NCBI GenBank assembly: GCA_021521415.1
Contig: JAIQDT010007598.1
Coordinates: forward strand, 29,665 to 93,664
From: Bidens hawaiensis
Taxonomy: Eukaryota > Streptophyta > Magnoliopsida > Asterales > Asteraceae
Direction: 5' to 3'
DNA: 64,000 bases
Notes under the pieces: generated by a model
Database searches by the model: none
What the model was told of the DNA's origin: nothing
Seen by the model: only the letters and a program-made list of their open reading frames with translations
Shown here: positions 10,522 to 21,284 of the stretch, in pieces
Layout: the number at the start of each line of letters is the position of its first letter
How positions within the stretch are numbered: position 1 is the stretch's first letter
Translations under genes and position numbers: made by a program

Positions 10522-13177
10522 ATGGCTGGTGAAAAGAAGAGCGCTCCTGCTATTCATGAGGTTGTTGTTAGCCTCAAGGAGAAAGATTATAATGACGTTG
10601 TAAATATATACGGTCTGGCACCGGAATGGGAGCCAAAATGTCCTGCCGAAGGTTCTATCGCTACTGACCCTCCGGCTAATAAAATGGCCGTATACACAGA
10701 ACACTTTATCTCAGGAAACCTTAGGTTTCCTGTAATGAAGTTCGTCCAGTCGATTTTGACGACATATGGGGTTCACCTTTCACAAATCCACCCTTTTGGG
10801 ATGTTGAGGGTTCGACACTTCGAATTCTGCTGTCAGGCTAGGGATCTTGAACCGTCCGTCAGCATGTTCGTTGTCTTTTACAAGATGACCTATCGAGACG
10901 GGTGGTATAGTTGGGCCACAACCGGAAAGGCGGTTATTGGCACTGAAGGGATCCGCAACCTCTATGGCTGGAAACTGAAATTCTTCTGGATCCGGGAAGA
11001 TGTCGTCCATTTTACGATGACCCGCCGAAAATCAGCCGATGGGATGCCAACAATTACCACTACCACAGCGGTGAACGCGACTTGGTACAAAACGTTGACC
11101 AGTACTCCAACTCCCATGTGCTCGATTCATGAGGGCGCGATGGTGAGTGCGAGGATGAGTCGTTTGTGGCCTTTTTCGGGATTGGAACCATACTTTGAGA
11201 AGCCCGACAAGAGTAAGGTTAATATTTCTTTTCTGAAATTCTTCTTTGATCCTGACTTCTGTTTTCTCGTATACAGGTGATGGTTCCGTTTTTAGCACGC
11301 TTTTGGACCGCGAGGAGGGTCTCATGGTGCGTCGTCCTATTGATCCAAAGGACGAGCCCATACTTGAGTGTCCCCGCCATAATTTTTTGTTCCCCGCCAC
11401 GCTTCGCTCGGAACCCGTAGTTTCTGAGGCGATGTATGCGAAAGGTGAGGAACTTTATTTGAAAGGTGAGGGTATTCTTCAACCCCGACCAATTACTACT
11501 GCTACCTCCAGTGGGGTGATAGTACTTCTTTCGTCTAGCGAGAAGTCGTCACTCTGCGAGTGAGGATTAACAGTTGATTCTACTAAAACCCTGCGTTCTA
11601 TTGTAGGTCTGACCCGCAAGCAAGACTCAAAGGCAACCACCAGCCAGGTGGGGAATGATGAAGGTGCTGACGCCACTGCCGAGGGTGATCATCAGATCGC
11701 TGATGATGTTAACGTCGAGGGAGAGCCTCAAGCTGTTGGCGCGGGTGTTTCCAAGGTAGATGGTAAACGTAAAGTTCAACCTACCAAGGTCGCTCCGTTT
11801 AAAAAGCAGAAAACGGTGAATTTGGAAGCCCGCCTTCATCAGCTTGCTTCCAAAGATATTTCTTTAGGTAAGCTTAACACTTTTCAAACTTGACAACTTT
11901 ATTATATCAAACATGTTTTTGATGGACGATTGTCATCTTACAGTAGCCCTAAAAGATTTTTCTGAAAGACGTTTTAGGTCTAAAGAGTTCAACTCTGCCT
12001 CCTACTCCACCATCATCACCACTCAACACCGCCAGTGACCCAATTGTTGTAACAGATACCTCTCCTCTTAAAGAGAAGGAAATTGGTAACTCCGAAGACC
12101 CCGTTATGTCATCCTCCTTCAAGTCCCATCATTTCAGAGATCAAGGAGGGGTTAGTGTGTTTTCCTACGGGCGTCAAGCATCTCCATCTCCTCGTGAGGA
12201 AGAGGCTGCAGTACATCATCCGCGCTGGTCTTTACGCTAAAACTCAACGCTTAGCGACGCAGATGTATGTTTTGAGTATTTGCGGAAAAGCCTTCTTCCT
12301 GCAGAGAGAGAACGCCAACGCAACCGCATTCACCAAGAGTTGCTGAACACTCATTATTACTGTATGGCGAATGCTGTTTCCACCAGCCAGGAGATATGCC
12401 GAGACTGGTTGAGTATGAATGAGGCGTGGGATGACCTTGAAGCTAAGGTGGTTGAGGCTAAGAAAGAATCCCTCGGGGCTATGGATGAGGCCAAGGAGAT
12501 CCGTCATGCTCTAGAAGCAGAGAAGGCTAATCGGTCTGCCGCTGAGGAAGCCAAAACTGTTCTCCAGCAGCAGCTGGATGAACGTGATGAATTGATAAAG
12601 ACTTTGAAGGCTGAATCAGCGGCCAAAGACGAACACCTTACCAACACTGCCACCAAGAACTGAGAACAGGCCCTGGAATGTGCTGGCCATAAGATGGAGC
12701 TCGTTCGAGCTGAAGCGGATAAAAAAAGGTTACTGGCGAAAGGAGTTCCCCAGGTAATTGTGCTTCTATGTATTCTTATGATCATTTGTGAAACTTTTGC
12801 TTATGTCTATATTTTACCAGGTTACTAGCCATATACGGGCAGGCGATGAACTTGGGAACTGTGTCGCCGTACTCTTAAACGCATCTTCCCAATCCGGTCG
12901 TCAAACAAGATTTCAGAAGGTTTCAGATTTGTTGAAAAGGGTAAACTTCGGGAGGAGTTTGTTTTGCACGGCCAAGATACTGCCAATATTCTTATTGAGA
13001 AAACCAAAACTTTTGACAACTTGAAGTTTTCTATTGAAGGGCAGATAACTGAGCTTGTAGATAAAGAAGATGGCATAGACCAGTTGAAAGCCCTTCTTGA
13101 GGCTAAAGAGGAAGATGAAGAATCGTAAGACGGTGCGGAAGACGAAAACACGGAAGGTGAGGATGTGGCATCATAGA
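10522..13177 (+). pseudogene. Tat antisense extra gene, copy B (gypsy-type transposon protein with coiled coil)
   Basis: Starts MAGEKKSAP. Exon 1 (to 11212) keeps the whole globular domain: APEWEPKCPAEGSIATDPP, GKMAVY-like NKMAVYTEHF, SGNLRFPVMKF, FGMLRVRHFEFCCQA, FFWIREDVV, MSRLWPF. Predicted introns are 11213-11276 (GTAAGG..ACAG), 11868-11943 (GTAAGC..TACAG) and 12754-12820 (GTAATT..CCAG), at positions matching copy A. 12280-12660 is a charged coiled coil with a TGA after TNTATKN. The last part (12821-13177) is readable with a frameshift and ends acidic (AKEEDEES, ENTEGEDVAS). The best preserved of the three copies, though not intact. Role unknown. An RNA- or DNA-binding or structural partner of the element is only a guess. 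Confidence 0.68.
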
Positions 13178-13500
13178 TATAGATTTATCTTCTCTGTAAT
13201 CATAATCTTTTTCTGTAATCCCTTTTGATAAATAATAAGTTTGTGTTGTCCGGTACACTTTGTCTTATGCTTTATAATATAAGTGTTTGTAGGATCTTTT
13301 TGTTTGTCAATAAATGATTACATACGAATGGAAACACATATTACATGATACTAATTTTTTTTTCATAAATTGGGCATAAGCCGGATAAAATTACAAGAGA
13401 TAACGTTGCATATTTTTGGCTAGTCTATATAGGCACGCAGGCCAAAAATGAAAAATAACTGCCATTGCTATATGTAACATTTCTTTAACTGTGCCACATT
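13178..13500. other. Spacer between antisense gene B and integrase
   Basis: AT-rich. Likely holds the convergent 3' ends of gene B (plus strand) and the pol transcript (minus strand). TTTGATAAATAATAAG at 13225 is a plausible polyadenylation context for gene B. Confidence 0.4.
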
Positions 13501-14913
13501 CCAAGTTCTAGGGATCTCCGTCCCATCCAACTTCTGTAACTTGTAATCACCTTTGGATAAAACTTTTCTTTATCTTATAAGGGCCTTCCCAAGTTGGGGC
13601 CAACTTGCCCGGTGGTTCCTGGCCAGAAGCCTCATTGTTGCGAAAGACAACGTCTCCAGTATCAATTCACATTTTTGGACCCGCGAGTTATAATATTTCT
13701 GCAGTTGGCGTTTTTAATTGTGCTCGCGGATCGACGCCAGTTCCCTCCGTTCTTCCAGGAGGTCAAGATTCATCCGGAGTTAGTTATTATTATCATCAAT
13801 CAACAAAACCCTTGCTGATGGAATCCCGATTTCGGCTGGGATCATGGCCTCAGTGCCGTAGGTTAGACTAGCGGGCGTCTCAGAGTTACTAGAATTCTTT
13901 TGGGTGAGTAAGGCCCAAAGTACATGAGGCAATTCGTCAACCCAACCCATCCGTTTAGTTCCTAACCTCGCTTTGATCCCTTCCTTGATTGTTCGGTTGG
14001 TCCGTTCAACCTGACCGTTTGCTTGTTGGTGGGCTACAAATGTAAAGTTTTGAATAACTTGAAGTTCTTTCAACCATTCTTGTAGTCCACTGTCCGCAAA
14101 CTGGGTCCCATTTTCACTTACCAGTTCCTGCGGAAGACCAAACCGGAAAATGATGAATTCCCATAGGAATTTCTTAATGCTCGATGCCGTGATCGATGCA
14201 ACTGGTTTAGCTTCCACCCATTTGGTGAAGTAATCAATGGCCACTATCAAAAATTTGACTCGTCCAGGGGCTTCTGGGAATGGTCCCATAATGTCGATGG
14301 CCCATTTTTGAAACGGCCATGCGGATGTCACCGGTATCAATTCGTTCTTTGGGCGCAAGGTATTGGGAGCATGACGTTGACAAGAATCACATTTCCTGAT
14401 TTCTTGCACAGCGTCTAAATGCATCCCAGACCAGTAATAGCCAACGTTCATGAGTTTTGCCACGGTCATCCTAGGACCCGCGTGTAAGCCAGAAATGCCT
14501 TCGTGGACTTCTTGTATTATGTAGTTCGCGTGTTCGGCGTCCTCACAGCGCAATAACGGTCCCAAAAACGACCTCCGGTACAAAATACAATCATTTATTT
14601 GGTAATTCAAGGCCTTGTGCTTGATTTTTTGAGCCGCGGCCTTTTCGGCTAGCAGAATTCCTGACGACAGATAAGTTATAATTGGTGTCATCCAAGATTC
14701 TCTGCCAGTCTGAATTACCAGAACTTGATTTTGCGGAACGGACGGGTGTTCAAGGACTTCAACACGAATATATTTAGCAAAGTGTTCAAAATTTGTTAAA
14801 GCCAACTTGCTAAGGGCATCCGCTGACTTGTTCTCGCTCCTTTTGATGTGAATAATGTTGAAAGAGGAAAATTGGCGAATTAAATCCTTTGTTTGGGACA
14901 GATATGAAGCCAT
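13501..14913 (-). pseudogene. Tat integrase (with C-terminal end of aRNH region)
   Basis: The 377-codon frame 14913-13780 reads through the end of the RNase H module (KSADALSKLA) into integrase. The zinc module H..H..C..C is seen in VHEGISGLHAGPR then CDSCQRHA. The catalytic core has WAIDIMGPFPEA (first D), GLPQELVSENGTQF and NGQVERTNRTIKEG (E). The second acidic residue is E where D is normal (SENG instead of SDNG), which should impair catalysis. Beyond 13780 the frame has stops, but PPGKLAPTWEGPYKI (about 13615-13570) shows the integrase C-terminal end. Confidence 0.85.
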
Positions 14914-15410
14914 GACATCATTTCTTGCTTCGTAAGTTCCTTAATCTGTCCCGCAATCAGCATAGAATCCACCTGTGCTTCCAAATGTTTCACCCCAAGC
15001 TTCTTGGCTATCCACAGGCCTTCAAGAAAAGCTTCATATTCCGCCTCGTTGTTAGTACTTTTGAAGTCTAACTTAATGGCGTATGTGAATTCGTGGCCTT
15101 CGATATTGACTAGTCTGAGGCCTACGCCAGATCCCTCACTGCTTGAAGCCCCGTCCGCAAAAAGTGACCAAATTTGTCCTTGTTCAGGAGGTGCTTGTGG
15201 TTGCTGCTCAATCAAACATTCTTTTTCTTTGTGTTGCGGAAGCTCAGTGACGAAGTCTGCCAACACCTGTCTTTTAATTGCTAGTCTGGGTTTATATTCT
15301 ACTGCATGTTCACCCAGCTCGTTGGCCCACTTCGCCAGTCGCCCAGACAATTCTGGTTTACTCAGAACGCTTTTGAGTTTATATCCAGTTCACACATTGA
15401 TGGGATGCCC
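14880..15410 (-). pseudogene. Tat archaeal-type RNase H (aRNH) domain
   Basis: Frame 15350-14880. WSLFADGASSSEGSGVGL supplies the first catalytic D, NNEAEYEAFLEGL the E, and QVDSMLIAGQIKE a further D. This second RNase H, placed between the native RNase H and integrase, is diagnostic of Tat elements. The frame is interrupted before integrase and restarts at 14913 with an overlap. Confidence 0.83.
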
Positions 15411-16474
15411 CTAAAAGTACATGCGGAGACGTCGGACGGCATAGACCAGTGCTAAAACAAGTTTTTCCAGAATTGAATATCTGGTCTCATGGTCTGACAA
15501 TGTCCTACTGACGTAATAGATCGGCGTTTGGACATTCTTTCTATCCGTCAATAATACAGCCCTGATGACAGTATCAGATGCTGATAAGTATAGCGTCAAA
15601 GTTTATCCCGCATAGGGTGCTGTCAACGTAGGTAACTCCATTAGGCATTTTTTGACCTCTAGGAATGCTTTCTCAGCTTCGCGGCCCATTTGAAGTGTGC
15701 CTTCTTGAGGCAATTTCTCAATGTTGAGACGAACGTATAAGATTTGGCTGCATGATTTTCTAAAAAACGATTCAGGGCAACCAATCGACCGTTAAGCGTC
15801 TGAACCTTTTTGAGGGAAGAAGGAGAAGGCATGCGGGCTACTGCTTGGATTTTATCTGGATTGGCCTTGAAACCCGCACCAATGACAATTACTCCAAGAA
15901 ATTTTCCTTCTTCCATCCCGAAGGAATATTAGGCTGGATTCAGCTTCATGTTGATACCCCTTAAGGTTTCGAATGTCTCTTCGATATCTCTCAACATATG
16001 ATCTTCTTCGATGCTTTTTATTGCCAAGTCATCCATGTAGACTTCCAGGTTTCGACCAATCTGGTTCTTGAATGCTTGATCCATTAGCCGCTGATATGTG
16101 GCACCCACGTTCTTCAATCCAAAGGGCATCATTTTATAGAAAAATGTCCCTTGGTCTGTACAAAACGCTGTTTTATCCTCATCACTCGCCGCCATGCGGA
16201 TTTGGTGATAGCCTTTATAGGCATCGAGGAAGCATTTAAACTTGAACGGGGCCACTTCGTCTACTATGAGATCAATTTTCGGCAACAGATAACAGTCTTT
16301 CGGACACGTCTTGTTCAAATCTTTGAAGTTTATACACATCCGCCACGTTCCGTTACTCTTTGGATCAATGACCGGATTAGCCACCCATGTCTGATATTTG
16401 ATTTCCCGAATAATTCCGGCATGAAGCAAATCTTGTACTTGATCATTCATGGCTTTCGTTTGTTCTGGGCCCAT
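15411..16474 (-). pseudogene. Tat reverse transcriptase and native RNase H
   Basis: RT frame 16474-15929 contains GTWRMCINFKDLNKTCPKD, MMPFGLKNVGATYQR and the catalytic EVYMDDLAIKS (YMDD intact). A stop follows MKLNPA. The thumb continues in 15916-15659 (GKFLGVIVIGAGFKANPDK, LNGRLVALNRFL). RNase H is in 15599-15411 (LTLYLSASD region, YYVSRTLSDHETRYS) and ends at a stop before the connection. At least three disruptions separate the pieces, so no functional RT is expected. Confidence 0.87.
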
Positions 16475-17066
16475 ATTTCGCTATTTCTGGACAATTGGTG
16501 TAAACATCAGGTTTACCCTTAATTTGTGTTCCGCAATGCTCCGTGGACACTAGTCATGTCTGCGGGTTGCCAGGCGAAGATGTCCATATTTTTGGTTAAT
16601 AACTGCTTTAAGAAAGTCCTCACTATTTCTGAAATAGCGGGTCTGATTATGACTGTCTGATCAGGGAATTTTTTTGTTCAAAACCCATTTTTCTAGTTCA
16701 GTCCTCTGAGTTTGTTTTGGAACTTTTCTAGGCTTTGAACTTTCAGTTGCGAAGCAGTGTCGATTGACATGAATTATTGCCACGCCGGTGCGGGTTGGAA
16801 CTCATACCGTGCCGTGAGCTATGGATGGGTGCGCATTAAAGTCACCAATTGCTTCCCGTCCTAGGATGATGTCATGTTTGGAAGTTGCGGGTAGGACCAA
16901 AAACTCAACTTCCTCGGTTCTTGAATGAATCCCATCACTAAGAGTGACCGGGAAGTGTTTTTGACAATGGAGTCCAATTGTTGGAGGACCGTGCTAAAAA
17001 AATTTGCTTGTTCTCATTACCAATCAGAGATCTTGTGTCAAATGATTTTGATACCTCCGCGTTCGG
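16475..17066 (-). pseudogene. Tat protease/connector remnant
   Basis: No open frame of length. On the minus strand around 16870-16690, fragments such as LGREAIGDFNAHPSIAHG and TRTGVAIIHVNRHCF match the usual linker between protease and RT in Tat elements, with stops. The protease DTG/DSG motif was not found. Confidence 0.5.
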
Positions 17067-17960
17067 CTAAAGTCTAGACCAAATTGTCCCCTTTGCCTGT
17101 TTATTAGGCCGTGGTGTTTGGAATTCTACTTTCAACTTCTTCTTTGAATTGTTATACCCCAAGGTTTTCTCAGCTCTGGCATACAACTTTGCCGCGGTCA
17201 TGATATCATCCCATTCTTGTGGCATCCCATCTCTGCCAGTTAGTGTGCGGATCAACGGATCACATCTAACATTCTTGCGGAAGGCACCGCAAAGGCATGT
17301 CTTTTCTGATTCCACCGATGTTCAGACTTTCATCATTGAATCGGGTAATGAAATCTTCCACAGATTCGTTATCTCCGCGAATAACGTCCAAAATTTCCGA
17401 CTGATCACGAGTGTGTTTCTTTTGCTGGCTAAACTGTTGGGAAAATTTTTTCACCAGGTCATCCCAGCTGGAAATTTGACCATCTGGTAATTTTTCAAAC
17501 CATTCACGTGCTGCCCCTGTTAGTGTCAATGCAAACATGTGACACCAATAGGGAAGCGTCCATATGCTAACACCACCTACCGTCACAAAGTTTTGGAGAT
17601 GATATCTTGGATTAGTCATTCCATTATATTAACCCACCGATGTAGGTATTTTAGCATTGACTGGAAAGTTGCTGTTGCGATGCGTGCTATAAACTTCGAT
17701 TTTTCAGCAAAGGATGCTGGGCGATACGGTTTAGTGAAATCCTCTTCCGCATCGCTATGATATTGAGTATGACGGACCACGTCCTACGGGCGACTGATCC
17801 CTTCCCGTGAACTCAGCCTGCTGTCACCAGTGTAGAAATTGAAGTCTCCTGGGTGATATGTTGAATCGTAACTATCGAGCTCATCTACGTAAGACGGCAT
17901 CTGCATGTCCACACGAGGACGGGGACGCAACCTCCGTACTTCGCAAAATTCATGTTCCAT
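17067..17960 (-). pseudogene. Tat gag core
   Basis: Frames 17619-17266 and 17315-17067 carry the retrotransposon gag signature: LTGAAREWFEKLPDGQISSW, then DDLVKKFSQQFSQQKKHTRD, then ESVEDFITRFNDESL. A frameshift joins the two frames near 17290. The segment ends KLKVEFQTPRPNKQ. 17960-17620 is the N-terminal side, with stops. Structural protein that would form the virus-like particle. Confidence 0.8.
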
Positions 17961-18491
17961 TTATTGACTATAACAGATTTGACTTCCTCTCACCGTTGGT
18001 GGAGGGGAAAGAGATCTCCTGGGCGATTCATCATAAGTCAGAGTGCGGGCATGGAAACATTGGTTGCGCACTCTAAGCTCGTATTCGGCTGTCACATTCT
18101 CTTGTTGGATACGGAGCCACTCCTCTGGAGACCGTGGTCCCCTAGATCTGGAATTATGTCGATCAGTTCTTGCCAGATCAGAATCGCCAGAATCATCTTC
18201 CAAACCCAATTTTGACTGAGTCCGGCGAGTTTCTCTCATAATTCGCCCGAGGTCACCCAAATTGGAACCCTCTGGTGCTGTGACACATCCCAAATCAGTA
18301 GGAGTTGGTCCAACTGGTACTATAGTACGCTCGAGGGTATGACCTCCAGGTGTTATATCAGCAGTACGTGAACCCGGAGCCGTGACACTTGCAAAAAAAC
18401 TTGAAGAAAAACCTTCAGGTGCTTCTGTATTAGTAACACGTGAAGCAGGTGAAGGGGTTCCTGGCTCATATCGTACAACGAAAAGGAACAA
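17961..18491 (-). CDS. Tat gag N-terminal leader region
   Basis: A 176-codon open frame just inside the 5' LTR. It is rich in Ser, Pro, Thr and Arg (LARTDRHNSRSRGPRSPEEW, SPRRSLSPPP), as often seen in the low-complexity N-terminal part of Tat gag. It is separated from the gag core by stops, so it is probably part of a broken gag. Confidence 0.55.
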   Translation of the reverse strand: MFLFVVRYEPGTPSPASRVTNTEAPEGFSSSFFASVTAPGSRTADITPGGHTLERTIVPVGPTPTDLGCVTAPEGSNLGDLGRIMRETRRTQSKLGLEDDSGDSDLARTDRHNSRSRGPRSPEEWLRIQQENVTAEYELRVRNQCFHARTLTYDESPRRSLSPPPTVRGSQICYSQ

Positions 18492-18531
18492 AAATTTATT
18501 GCTGTTCTAACAAAAGAACGGATGGAGTCAA

Positions 18532-19332
18532 TGAAGAAACACAGACTACCCCCCTAACGGGTCTTAGATCCGATGAGTCCACAGGGTAGGATACGGATAA
18601 AAACCAATACGGTATAAGCCCAACTTCCCGAAGTCCAGTGACGTAAACCTGCAAAACCAACACCGTGAGCTCGTTACGGGAAGGACAAGAGGGGGGGGGT
18701 CTTCCCGTAACCACCCTCCGGCGTGAGAATAAGTACAATTGTGATGAAGATAAAGTACTTAAGTATATAGAGAGTACAGTGGGAGTGCATGAATACCTCA
18801 TGAAGATTGAGAGGGTATTTATAGCCGAAGGATGTGGGAAGGTGATTGGGCCAGCTGTCCTTTTCAGAAGATGCTCTCGTAACCACCTGGATACGTGTCC
18901 TCAAATGATAGGTTCAGCTATACGTCGCATGTGCATGTATAACAACGTGGACACGCGTCCTTCTGAGATAGGATGATAAATAACCCTGGCCATGTGCATG
19001 GTTGTAACGGCCTTGCCATGTGTCCTTTATTCATTCGCCGAGAGATCACGTATTGCCCAAGAAAGCATCTTGGTAAATCTTCTAGAAAGTAATTAGTTAA
19101 TTACAGCTGTCCTGAGGCATTACATCCTGGTCATTTAGGCGGATGAATACTTTGTCCTGCGGATGACTTCTGAGGGTGCCAGGATGCTTTCGCATAAGTC
19201 GTACGGGTGTTCCCTCCTTAGACGGTTATGCAGGTGATTCATATGTTCTGCGGGTGTCTTACGAGGAAGAATCCTCTGACCCACGAGAGGTTCTTAAGGG
19301 TATTTGGGTCTTTTTGGTACCCTACCTCTATA
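18532..19332 (-). repeat. 5' LTR of Tat element
   Basis: Runs TGAAGAAACACAG to CTACCTCTATA on the plus strand (801 bp), followed by TSD GAATT. Retains conserved blocks with the 3' LTR such as ACCGTGAGCTCGTTACGGGA. The primer site on the element strand (after TTCTTCA) reads TTGACTCCATCC. I cannot assign it to a tRNA. Confidence 0.85.
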
Positions 19333-19337
19333 GAATT

Positions 19338-19496
19338 AGTTGTAAATAGGTGCCATATATTTTTAATAATGAAAAAATTAACCAAGTAAAAAATACTAGG
19401 GAACTTGAATAAGGATTGTTTATTAACTAGCCCACCTACAAAACGACTTTTCAAACTAAAAACTCAATTGACGAGCATATTGGCTCATTTACAACT
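19338..19496. mobile_element. Possible 159-bp MITE between the two Tat elements
   Basis: AGTTGTAAAT (19338-19347) is inverted as ATTTACAACT (19487-19496), and GAATT abuts both ends (19333-19337 and 19497-19501). The left GAATT is also the Tat TSD, so part of the symmetry may be coincidence. The interior is AT-rich and non-coding. Confidence 0.4.
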
Positions 19497-20572
19497 GAAT
19501 TCCTAGAAAAAAAAAGAAAAAGGAACATGAAAGCGTGCGACTTTTCTCTTACGCGCCAAGGACTCAGCCCAAACCAGTTTTGGTGCCATGTTGGTAGATG
19601 AAGAAACACGGATCTAATCCCTAAGGAATTAGATCAATGAGTCCACGAGATTCGGAATTACCAAAGTAACGATACAAGCCCAATCTCCCAAGTCAAATAA
19701 CCAAAACCCGAAAAACAACCACCGTGAGCTCGTTACGGGAGGGACAAGAGGGGGGCCTTCCCGTAACCATCATCCGATATGAGAATAAGTACTGATCTTA
19801 GGGAGAGAAAAGTATAAAGTATTGAGAGTAAGAGTGAAGTGTGAATGAATACCTCATGGAGATGACAAAGGTATTTATAGCCGAAGGGTTTAGGGAATAT
19901 TATTGGTCTAGCTGTCCTTTTCTACAAGATGCCTTTGTAACAACCTGGACACGTGTCCGCATGTGACTGGGAGAGATTAGTTGCCATGTGTACGGTTATA
20001 ACAAACTCGCCACCTGCCCTTTCTTCATTGGTCGTTACCTCACATGCTTCCTAAGGAAAGATCCTGATAAATCTTCTAGAAGGAAGTTAGTTAACTACAG
20101 TTGCACCCTCTGACGTCACCCTCTGGTCACCTTCGCGGGTGGGAATAATACCCTGCGGATGACTTCTGAGGACGTCTGGATTACCCCGCAGATAGTCTCT
20201 GAATCTTATTACTATTCTTCCTCTAACTTGAGTTATGCGGGTGATTAATATGTTCCGTGAGTGATCTTTGAGGGAGTCCTCTTCCACCCGCGGGTAATCT
20301 CTAAGGAATTTGGGTCCTTTTGCTACCCTACCTCTATATGTCCCCCGGTCCATTGTTTCTTCCGCGTGATGTTTTATGCCGGTGAAATTTTGGACTTGAG
20401 ATATTTTTTGAGGATTTTTCGATTTTTTTGTGTTTGGTGGAGATAGTTTGTGTTTGTGAGGATAAACATGAAAAAGGACGATGTGACAGCTTGCAGGAGC
20501 CGCATAGTTGACGTGAAGTCTATGTTGGCTGTCAACTGTACTCTACTGTACACCTTTTTTTCGCTTTTTTGG

Positions 20573-20666
20573 TTTTCCCGCGTGACGTGGCGTAACTTTA
20601 GTGGACCTTGTCTTTCTCTCTCCACTGTCAAAACTTCCATCGTATTAATTACGATGGGTATAAATA
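20573..20666 (+). promoter_or_regulatory. Promoter C of the Tat antisense gene
   Basis: TTTTCCCGCGTGACGTGGC (about 20573-20591), a CTCTCTCCACTGTC tract, the inverted repeat CCATCGTA-TTAAT-TACGATGG (20637-20657), and TATAAATA 20659-20666. Relative to A and B, C:G is replaced by T:A symmetrically in both arms. The 3-nt gap to TATA is kept. Confidence 0.74.
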
Positions 20667-20788
20667 AGGAGGCTACCCTCCTTTGAGTCCTTTACCGTCT
20701 TCAATCGTTCGTCTTCTTCTTTGTTTTCTCTCTATTATCTTTTCGAATTTCCACGATTGGTCACTGTTTTCCTTTCTTTTCTGATTCG

Positions 20789-21284
20789 ATGGCCGGCGAT
20801 AAGAAAGCTTCGTCCTCACCTTCTATCGAGATGGTTGAGATAAAATGAAAGCAATCTGAGTTTGAAAAACTTGTTACCACCTATGGGGTAGCACCGAAGT
20901 GGGAACAGGAGTTACCGGCTGTCGGTTCTACCGCCGACAAGCCTCCGTCCGGCAAAATGGCCGTTTACGCTGAATGTTTTTCGTTGGGGAATCTTCGGTT
21001 TCCGATAACCAAGTTCCTAGGAAACGTTCTGACCGGCCATGGGATACACCTGTTACAGGTTCACCCCTTCGACTTAATGCTAATTCGCCACTTCGAATTC
21101 ATTTGTAGGGCGAACAACATTGTGCCCAAAGTTGTTTAGTTCTCTGTTTCTTACAAGATGCATGATCGTGACGGGTGGTTTAATTGTGCCACTGTGGCCA
21201 AGAGGGTTATAGGCATTGAACCTCCGCACAGTGCTTATGATTGGTGGACGAAATTCATCTGGATGGGGGAGGATGTCATCCTAA
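20789..21284 (+). pseudogene. Tat antisense extra gene, copy C (truncated)
   Basis: Starts MAGDKKASSS and meets TGA after MVEIK. It then continues readable: VAPKWEQELPAVGSTADKPP, GKMAVYAECFSLGNLRFPI, FDLMLIRHFEF. A further TAG follows VPKVV. The 3' portion is lost at 21285. Same family as copies A and B. Confidence 0.7.

Larger units (their letters stand above)
5912..19332 (-). mobile_element. Ty3/Gypsy retrotransposon, Tat lineage, with two antisense extra genes
   Basis: A 13,421-bp element read on the minus strand: 5' LTR 18532-19332, gag, protease remnant, RT, RNase H, archaeal-type RNase H, integrase, two plus-strand extra ORF regions, purine tract, 3' LTR 5912-6711. GAATT flanks both ends (5907-5911 and 19333-19337), so everything between came in or evolved as one unit. 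The aRNH domain after the native RNase H and the extra ORF downstream of integrase are hallmarks of Tat. LTRs are about 94-95% identical by eye. All pol parts carry stops or frameshifts, so it is non-autonomous now. Confidence 0.88.
19599..21284 (-). mobile_element. Second Tat element, 3' end only
   Basis: Contains 3' LTR 19599-20338 (TGAAGAAACACGG to ACCTCTATA, 740 bp), purine tract 20339-20348, and the plus-strand antisense gene copy C. It is truncated at 21285, where an unrelated LTR-like sequence starts with TGTGCATAAAATT. Same orientation as the full Tat element but diverged from it. Confidence 0.78.
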
